54,687 bases of DNA, from contig JANYBM010000145.1 of NCBI GenBank assembly GCA_025361125.1, forward strand, positions 1-54,687. The letters are read 5' to 3'. The stretch comes from Holophagaceae bacterium. Lineage in GTDB: Bacteria > Acidobacteriota > Holophagae > Holophagales > Holophagaceae. Both the position numbers and the translations under genes were made by a program. Positions 49,242 to 54,687 of the stretch are shown one piece after another. Under the pieces are notes generated by a model that saw only the letters and a list, made by a program, of their open reading frames with translations, was not told where the DNA came from and did not search any database. Position 1 is the stretch's first letter. The number at the start of each line of letters is the position of its first letter.

Positions 49242-52007
49242 TTATTTGGGTTGGATTTCAGGCTCAGGTTCCAAATTCCAATCCACGCCGTTGGCTTCGG
49301 GCACTTCACCTTGCAGCAGGATTTTTTTAGGTTCCGGCAGCATCAGATGACGGCGCGTTAAATCTTCGGCTTTGATGCGAAGTTGGTAAATGGCGGGCTG
49401 GAGATCCGAGAATTCGTAATAACCATCGTAGGCGGTTCGCATGGAGGCAACCACCTTGCCAGTAGCATCCAGTAGTTCCAGGGTGATTCCCGGCAGCGCC
49501 GTGCGATTGGGTTTCTGGAAGACGGTGCCATTAATGTCACCGGTCTGTACGACCGGTACTTCGGCCTGAACGATGTGGCCGGGGCGCGCCAGGAAACTGA
49601 AGCCATCGCCCTCCTGCTTCATCAGCGGGTCCGGTAGGGTAGATGGCGAAAGCAACACCTTGGTGCGGGTATCCGGGGGAATATTGCGAAGGAAATTCAC
49701 ACCCCTGGCATCCGTGCCGCCGGGTCGGTTGACACCATTCACGAAGAAGCCGATATCAGACAGTGGCGCTTCACCGGCATCCGGACGACCGTTCGCATTG
49801 GTATCGAGATAGGTGAGCGCGGAGATCCCACCGAAACTGGCGGCACTTTGAGCTTGGGCCGCCCAATGTCCAGAACGGGGTTCCCGCGCCAGCCCCATCC
49901 GCAAGGTGAGCGCAGCCGTCCAACCTGAGCGACTTGACCAACTGCCATCAAAGGCGATGCTCACCAGTCCCTGAGCCTTGTTGGCAGACACGACTAAGCG
50001 ATTGTCGCGGGCATCCACCACCCGCAACACACCCGCCTGGAGGGTCCAGGGCTGGAATTTGAATAAGTCCAGATAGGCTCCGACGTTCTGCAAATGTCGG
50101 ATGGGCCCAACACTGTAGGTGGCCTCTCCGCGGGCCGCGAAACCGCCAAAGAAGCGCGTCAACAATAGGTTCCCGAAGCTGCTGGCCACGGCCTCCTGGC
50201 CCGTCAGCCGCAGCCGCTGGTAGGTCAGGAAGTTCGAGTAGAACCAGCCGCCAGCGGATCCCCCAAAGCGCGGGCTCAACCTTAAGACCTCTCCGCCATT
50301 CAGCAGCGTGTCTCGCTGGGCATTCAATCCCACATTGAAAAAAGGATGTTCGATGCTGGGCAGCAGGCCTTGGGCATCCAGCTCATCCCTGCGCCGGATG
50401 GGACCATTGGTGGGAAGGAAAACCGGACTCGCGAAATCCTGCCAAAGCTCAGCGTGTTTGAACGTAAGTGAAAGGCTACTGCCTAGCCGAGTGCTCAAGG
50501 CCAGTTGTCCCGCAGATCCTCCGTCCTGTTGCTTGGTGAAGGATCCTTGAAGGCTCAGTAGGTTCCATCGGCCCTGCACGCCGCCCTGGGAATAAAAGTG
50601 GGAGCCATCGGTCAAGGATGCGCGACTGATGGCGCCGAAGGCCGAAACATGATCTGAAAATCCGTACTGTCCCACGAACTGGCCTTGATCGCCGATATCT
50701 CCATGTAGACGCATGGCAGCCAGACGATACCGGAACCCGCCTGTCGAGACTTGGGGTTGGGATGCATCCAGATGGTAAGTTTCTTCGCGCCGCTCACCTC
50801 CGGGGCCATAGAAGACCATGCGGAAATCATTCCATCCGTGCTGCAGCGGAAGGTTCAGGAATTCGTACAGACCATCGGCCCGTGAACCCTGAAATCCAGC
50901 CAGGGCACCATTCTGGTAAAGCTCTACCTGCCAACCGGGAGGAAGATCGCCCCGAAACGTTTTCTTGTCGCCAAAAATATCCGAGGAAAGCGGGAGATTC
51001 GTGACAAAGACGCCGGTACCTGAATTGGGGAAACTGACACCGTCCAGGCCGGGATCAAAGACTTCCCCCAGTTGGAATTCCGAGGCGCCCAGTGGCCCGA
51101 GCAAGCGCGAATCCGGATCCCGTCGCCCCAGGGTCGCCCGCAGGCTGCGGCTACCTTGGCTATCGGCGAAGATGTAAAGATTCGAGGTCATCTTCAGTAG
51201 GTCGCCGCTGGCGTAAGTAGTGCTTTGAAGGCTGGTTCTGGACCCGGCGCCGCTTGCAGAGCTACTGCCGATGCGGACTGTCTGGTCCACCATGGGCCAC
51301 TCCGCCCACCGGTAGGGATCGTCCAGAGGCACATAATGGTGCTTATCGGCGCGGCTTCCGCCGAAGGCCATGCGGCTCCGTTCGCGCAATGCCATCGCTT
51401 GGGCGGGCAGCGGTTCCCGGGGAATCACGTTGATGCGCGAGCCCAGGCGATCCACCTTGAGCTCAATGGGAAGCAACTGGCTGAGCAGCCGGGTATCCAC
51501 GTAAAGATCATCCCGGTGCAATTCAATTTGAGACCGGTCGAGAGAACTTTTCTTGCCTTCCACCTCCAGGGTGCCAGACCCCAAGTCCAGCTTGAACGTG
51601 CGGGCTTCCTTGATGATGAAACCCGAGGCCCGGCCTGTGAGTGGGTCCGTAGTGATGGCCAAGCCCAGAAGTCGGCAAAGCTCGCCGAGAGGAACAAAAA
51701 TGGCACCCTTTACCGGGTAGCCAGGAAAGGTGTCGCTAAGGGTCGCACCTTCGAGGCGAACCTCGAACAGCAACATTTCTTCTTCAGAGCGTTCGGAATA
51801 GGCGCCGCCAGGAAGTCCCCCCAAGTTAGCTGTGGGGCTGCTCTCGGTGGATCGAGTCGCCGCAGGACCAGCATGATTCAGGGTCCCGGGAATGGCTGCG
51901 GAGCCTGCGTACAATCCAGCCGGATATAGCCCCAATAACCCTGCCAGCCCAATGTTCGGCCAGGTCGCGCGATGGGCGCGGGAGGGTTGTGGACCGGATC
52001 TCTTCAT
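49242..52007 (-). CDS. Outer-membrane usher-like protein with extra N- and C-terminal domains
   Basis: A 921-aa protein in the position of a pilus usher. After a signal-like N-terminus, residues 70-200 form a domain with paired beta-helix units (VKGAIFVPLGELCRLLG). This resembles copper amine oxidase-type stalk domains rather than the classical usher N-domain. A long beta-barrel region of about 250-720 follows, containing typical usher-like stretches (SEFQLGEVFDPGLDGV, WQVELYQNGALAGF). Residues 730-920 contain an EF-hand-like DTNANGRPDAGE and a carboxypeptidase-regulatory-like Ig domain. It overlaps the chaperone stop by four bases. It should secrete and assemble the DUF4402 subunits. The family is not FimD/PapC of the classical kind. 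Confidence 0.75.
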   Translation of the reverse strand: MKRSGPQPSRAHRATWPNIGLAGLLGLYPAGLYAGSAAIPGTLNHAGPAATRSTESSPTANLGGLPGGAYSERSEEEMLLFEVRLEGATLSDTFPGYPVKGAIFVPLGELCRLLGLAITTDPLTGRASGFIIKEARTFKLDLGSGTLEVEGKKSSLDRSQIELHRDDLYVDTRLLSQLLPIELKVDRLGSRINVIPREPLPAQAMALRERSRMAFGGSRADKHHYVPLDDPYRWAEWPMVDQTVRIGSSSASGAGSRTSLQSTTYASGDLLKMTSNLYIFADSQGSRSLRATLGRRDPDSRLLGPLGASEFQLGEVFDPGLDGVSFPNSGTGVFVTNLPLSSDIFGDKKTFRGDLPPGWQVELYQNGALAGFQGSRADGLYEFLNLPLQHGWNDFRMVFYGPGGERREETYHLDASQPQVSTGGFRYRLAAMRLHGDIGDQGQFVGQYGFSDHVSAFGAISRASLTDGSHFYSQGGVQGRWNLLSLQGSFTKQQDGGSAGQLALSTRLGSSLSLTFKHAELWQDFASPVFLPTNGPIRRRDELDAQGLLPSIEHPFFNVGLNAQRDTLLNGGEVLRLSPRFGGSAGGWFYSNFLTYQRLRLTGQEAVASSFGNLLLTRFFGGFAARGEATYSVGPIRHLQNVGAYLDLFKFQPWTLQAGVLRVVDARDNRLVVSANKAQGLVSIAFDGSWSSRSGWTAALTLRMGLAREPRSGHWAAQAQSAASFGGISALTYLDTNANGRPDAGEAPLSDIGFFVNGVNRPGGTDARGVNFLRNIPPDTRTKVLLSPSTLPDPLMKQEGDGFSFLARPGHIVQAEVPVVQTGDINGTVFQKPNRTALPGITLELLDATGKVVASMRTAYDGYYEFSDLQPAIYQLRIKAEDLTRRHLMLPEPKKILLQGEVPEANGVDWNLEPEPEIQPK

Positions 52008-52867
52008 GGCACCCGCAAATCCGCTTCGGCCATGACCTTGCCCCCGTTCGGGGCCTGGAAGCGTACATGAAGGCGTCCTCCGGAAAACCCAGGAAACTCT
52101 TTGGGCACATCCAACGGAATCCGGATTTTTCGCTTGGCCAGCGGTGGATAGACTGCCAATCCACCTTGCGTGCCCATTGCCGCATTTGCGATGCCTTTTG
52201 CGGGTGTGAAGTCCACCTGGAGATCGCCATATAAACTGGCATTCCCACTGCGGGTGAGATCAGCAGTAAGGAGGAATCGCTCTCCCTTGTGTTCCAGGGC
52301 AAGATTCTGAAAGCCCGGCTCGGCGGCGGTCTGACCGCTGCGCACGATGATCGGGATAGCCAAGCCGATGATAGGGGTCAGGTGGATGGAAAGGCCTTTC
52401 TGGGTCGACGGGGTAGTGGTCTCCGCCACCTTGCCTCCCGCCAATTCATTGGGGACGGCTTGGAAGAGCACATGGATCCGATATTCACCATCGGCCAATT
52501 GTGCTGGCTTGCGGAGCATGACTCGAAGCACTTGGGTCTGCCCTGGTTCCAGAGTCACTTGATGGGGTGAATAGCGGATCAACTGGGCTGGATCCACTCC
52601 GTTCTGCATATCCGGCGTCACTCCGTCCGGAGCATCGGGAATCTCTTTGATGCCGCCCTCTTCGGTCATGGCCATATGGACCAGGCGGATCCGATAAACC
52701 GCAGGTTCTGTTCCTGTATTGCCCAGGATCAGTTCCTCGGTTCGAGCGCGCCCCTCGAGCACCACCCGGGCCGGGGACACCATCAGGTTTCCCGCAGAAG
52801 CCTGGGCGTTCAACAGGCTACCTACCGAGAAAAAGATTCCGAAGCTTAGGATGGTTCGACGCAACAT
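52004..52867 (-). CDS. Periplasmic PapD-like pilus chaperone
   Basis: A 287-aa protein with a signal peptide (FFSVGSLLNAQASAG). It has a two-domain Ig-like chaperone pattern. The N-domain has NLMVSPARVVLEGRARTEELILGNTG and the region VTLEPGQTQVLRVMLRKP. The C-domain begins near IIGLAIPIIVRSG. The basic residues needed to anchor a subunit C-terminus are available (RTEEL and RKP), but are not assigned in detail. A strong GGAGGA precedes its ATG, after the 12-bp hairpin. Its usher partner overlaps by four bases. Confidence 0.85.
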   Translation of the reverse strand: MLRRTILSFGIFFSVGSLLNAQASAGNLMVSPARVVLEGRARTEELILGNTGTEPAVYRIRLVHMAMTEEGGIKEIPDAPDGVTPDMQNGVDPAQLIRYSPHQVTLEPGQTQVLRVMLRKPAQLADGEYRIHVLFQAVPNELAGGKVAETTTPSTQKGLSIHLTPIIGLAIPIIVRSGQTAAEPGFQNLALEHKGERFLLTADLTRSGNASLYGDLQVDFTPAKGIANAAMGTQGGLAVYPPLAKRKIRIPLDVPKEFPGFSGGRLHVRFQAPNGGKVMAEADLRVP

Positions 52868-52886
52868 GATTCCTCCGCAGATACAA

Positions 52887-52916
52887 GACAGGGGGCGCTA
52901 AAGGGCGCCCCCTGTC
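52887..52916. terminator. Perfect 12-bp hairpin between pilin and chaperone genes
   Basis: GACAGGGGGCGC (52887-52898) pairs perfectly with GCGCCCCCTGTC (52905-52916) around a TAAAGG loop. It lies after the pilin stop and before the chaperone ribosome binding site. On the minus strand the following bases are TTGTAT, without a real T run. It is probably a partial terminator or an mRNA-stabilising hairpin that keeps pilin mRNA above chaperone/usher mRNA. Confidence 0.82.
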
Positions 52917-52937
52917 AAGTCGGACCCCAGGAGATGA

Positions 52938-53477
52938 TCAGTTGTAGGCGACGGTTACGGTGAATCCCGCACTGGTGTAATCACCATCAATAGTTGCGGC
53001 AAGGATCGTAAGTGTCGCGCCGACACCCAGGATGTCTGTGCCGGATGCGTTAAGGGCCGCATTCGTTCCACTGGCGGCTGTGGTTGAATAAAAAGTGAAC
53101 GCAGTTGCGCTCAGAGTGCCGCCATTGCTACCGGTCAAGGTCACCGCAGCGCCAGGCAAAGTCACGGCGTAGGTGGCGCTTTTCGTGCCGCCCACATTGA
53201 ACTTAGCGGCTGCAGGGGTGTTGAATTGACCGGTGATGACACCCCCGGCAACAGTGGTCGTCTCCGCACCAGTATTGGCATTGATGATGGCGGTATCAGA
53301 GGTTCCAATGCCGGTGATCACAATGCCGCCGAAGTCCAGGTCAGCGGTTTTCGCGATGGTGATGGCCTTTCGGATCTTGGCTTTGGCGACAGCGGTGCTG
53401 TCAGTAGCACTGTTGCCCGCGGCGAAGCCAACGGTGGAGGTCAGCGCGATGGCTGCGAGGATGAGGTTCTTTTTCAT
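52938..53477 (-). CDS. DUF4402-domain pilin-like protein
   Basis: A 179-aa exported protein with a signal peptide (LILAAIALTSTVGFAAG) and one DUF4402 domain. The hallmark is AKTADLDFGGIVITG, followed by repeated Gly/Thr/Ala-rich strands, and the end reads AGFTVTVAYN. The C-terminal strand ends with alternating hydrophobics and an aromatic residue, as pilins do for donor-strand exchange. AGGAG stands upstream of the ATG. It is the best candidate for the major subunit because it stands just before the hairpin. Confidence 0.85.
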   Translation of the reverse strand: MKKNLILAAIALTSTVGFAAGNSATDSTAVAKAKIRKAITIAKTADLDFGGIVITGIGTSDTAIINANTGAETTTVAGGVITGQFNTPAAAKFNVGGTKSATYAVTLPGAAVTLTGSNGGTLSATAFTFYSTTAASGTNAALNASGTDILGVGATLTILAATIDGDYTSAGFTVTVAYN

Positions 53478-53645
53478 GGCGGGCTCCTGAATGGAAACGA
53501 AGGAGGGATGTTTGGTTGGGGTCCGGGTCCTTCGTCTTACCCCGGTGAATCAAAGATAGGAGGAAACATGGAAAATAGCAAGTCAATCACAAAGTATTTT
53601 TTGCCCATGGAATTATTTCGACCCTGTTATTGGATATATGCAATT

Positions 53646-53667
53646 CGACCCCGCATATGCAGGGTCG
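53646..53667. terminator. Dyad between the two DUF4402 genes
   Basis: CGACCCCGCATATGCAGGGT followed by CG is symmetric at 10 of 11 positions, with a GCATATGC core. It lies about 40 bp downstream of the two-domain DUF4402 gene in its reading direction and upstream of the single-domain gene. It may be a terminator of the first gene or an operator of the second. There is no clear T run, so the call is open. Confidence 0.5.
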
Positions 53668-53706
53668 TTGGAAGGATAACTTGCTTATGGACAGCTAAAT
53701 ATAACT

Positions 53707-54657
53707 TCAAGGATAACTAACCGTCATTTGGAAATTACCGGTATAGCTACCCTCGGTCTGGGTCGCCCCAACAGAGAGTGTGCCGCCAACCTTCACGGTT
53801 CCATTACCCGTACCATTCAGAGTGCCCGAAACTCCCAAGTCTGTGACGAGGGTCAAACTCATGGTTCCCCCAAGGGAGCCATTGAGTGTCAGTGGAGAGG
53901 GGGTCGCGGCGATGCTGTAGGCGTGATTCGCGCCTCCGGTGACCGCAAAGATGGCAGGCTGGCCGGTGGCGGCAGCATAAACCACGCCCCCGCCAAAACT
54001 CTCTGCATTGGTGCTTGGCACCAGGGTGACTGTGCCTGCGGCACCACCAGGGATGATGATCCCGAAATCCATGTCGGAGGTTTTGGACAACGCGATGGGG
54101 ATCTGGATCCGGATGAACACGGGCAGGTTTACGACGGTGGAAGGATTCCCGCCATTATTGACATCGCCAACAAAGAGAGGGAGAAAACCAGTGTAGGTGC
54201 CAGTGGGGAGTCCGAATGGAATAGTGAGCGTACCTCCAGTGTGGAAGAAAAGGGTGGCTGTCGTAGGGGGCGAATTAGGGAGCTGGCCCTGATCCCCAGG
54301 TAAGTCGCTAGTGATAGGCGCGGTGGCCACCGTAAAGGATCCACCACCTGGGCCATTCATAGTGAAGGAATTGACCGTGGTGAAGATCATGAATTTACGC
54401 TTCGCGGGTCCTGTCACTTGTATGTTTCCGTTGAAGGTTGTGAAGGCGGAAGTATTTGAGACGCCCCCCGTAGTGCTAGAGATGGCTCCGCTGCTTGCAT
54501 TCATAACGATCGTTCCACCCCCGGCGGTCACGACTACTTCCCCGTAGTCCATGTTCTGGAGCACGGTCAGGGTGGTTTGAGCTATTGCGCTCCGCGGGGC
54601 CAGGCAAAGCACCAGGGCCGCTAACCACCATCTTGATCCATTCCGAAGCCAAGCCAT
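53707..54657 (-). CDS. Two-domain DUF4402 protein
   Basis: About 316 aa. I chose the ATG at 54657, preceded by AGGGGGAG. The signal WWLAALVLCLAPRSAIAQ follows. Two DUF4402 domains are present, the first around VLQNMDYGEVVVTAGGG (residues about 30-180) and the second around KTSDMDFGIIIPGG (about 190-316), ending FQMTVSYP. The double-domain layout and its location before the pilin suggest a minor subunit, initiator or tip protein of the same fibre. This is inferred from arrangement only. The coding sequence is complete in the window. Confidence 0.8.
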   Translation of the reverse strand: MAWLRNGSRWWLAALVLCLAPRSAIAQTTLTVLQNMDYGEVVVTAGGGTIVMNASSGAISSTTGGVSNTSAFTTFNGNIQVTGPAKRKFMIFTTVNSFTMNGPGGGSFTVATAPITSDLPGDQGQLPNSPPTTATLFFHTGGTLTIPFGLPTGTYTGFLPLFVGDVNNGGNPSTVVNLPVFIRIQIPIALSKTSDMDFGIIIPGGAAGTVTLVPSTNAESFGGGVVYAAATGQPAIFAVTGGANHAYSIAATPSPLTLNGSLGGTMSLTLVTDLGVSGTLNGTGNGTVKVGGTLSVGATQTEGSYTGNFQMTVSYP

Positions 54658-54687
54658 GCCACTCCCCCTCTGGCTCAGCATCATCCC

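Overview
The window reads as chromosomal DNA of a Gram-negative, GC-rich bacterium. Outer-membrane lipoproteins and an outer-membrane usher indicate a diderm. The mix of housekeeping genes, kelch/Ig lipoproteins and intergenic palindromic repeats would fit Acidobacteriota of the Holophagae type (Geothrix/Holophaga relatives). That placement is an impression: no rRNA or tRNA gene was recognised, and no database comparison was made. Genes are densely packed, with many 1-4 nt start/stop overlaps. No prophage, transposase, integrase or CRISPR array was recognised.

Layout. 0-2.2 kb: flavin prenyltransferase (ubiX), hemB and a divergent SRAP-family protein. 2.2-8.7 kb: a signalling block with a 1247-aa membrane PAS/CHASE histidine kinase, an Hpt-REC-REC-GGDEF protein and a double-receiver protein. 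8.7-15.5 kb: a dihydrouridine synthase, a HerA-like ATPase, a thiD-type kinase overlapping an unknown gene, an HU protein with a clear terminator, and truA. 15.7-18.7 kb: a large lipoprotein with six Ig-like domains and seven kelch-like blades. 18.7-25 kb: recR-ybaB, a DUF2062 protein, thiL, a ferredoxin, a YqeY-like protein, proS and ndk. 25-29 kb: radical SAM protein, CapA-type protein and a secreted lipoprotein. 29-36.7 kb: phosphohexomutase, a Doc-like protein that has lost its Fic catalytic residues, a run of small genes (TfoX-N, secreted protein, GNAT, rsmE), two lipoproteins, udk and a NUDIX hydrolase.

36.8-41.3 kb is a threonine module: kbl, tdh, a threonine dehydratase-like enzyme and a ThrE-type exporter on one strand. 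Together they offer two catabolic routes and an efflux route for threonine. 41.3-48.7 kb holds stand-alone enzymes: an AhpD-like protein, cupin, metallophosphatase, glycosyltransferase, proline iminopeptidase-like hydrolase, double GNAT, thiolase and an unknown protein. 48.65-49.2 kb is a ribbon-helix-helix/RelE toxin-antitoxin pair preceded by a dyad operator.

49.2-54.7 kb, read on the minus strand, is a non-classical chaperone-usher pilus locus. The order is a two-domain DUF4402 protein, a single-domain DUF4402 pilin, a 12-bp perfect hairpin, a PapD-like chaperone and a usher-like barrel. The usher has unusual N- and C-terminal domains. This locus and the two palindromic repeat units are the most interesting parts of the window.
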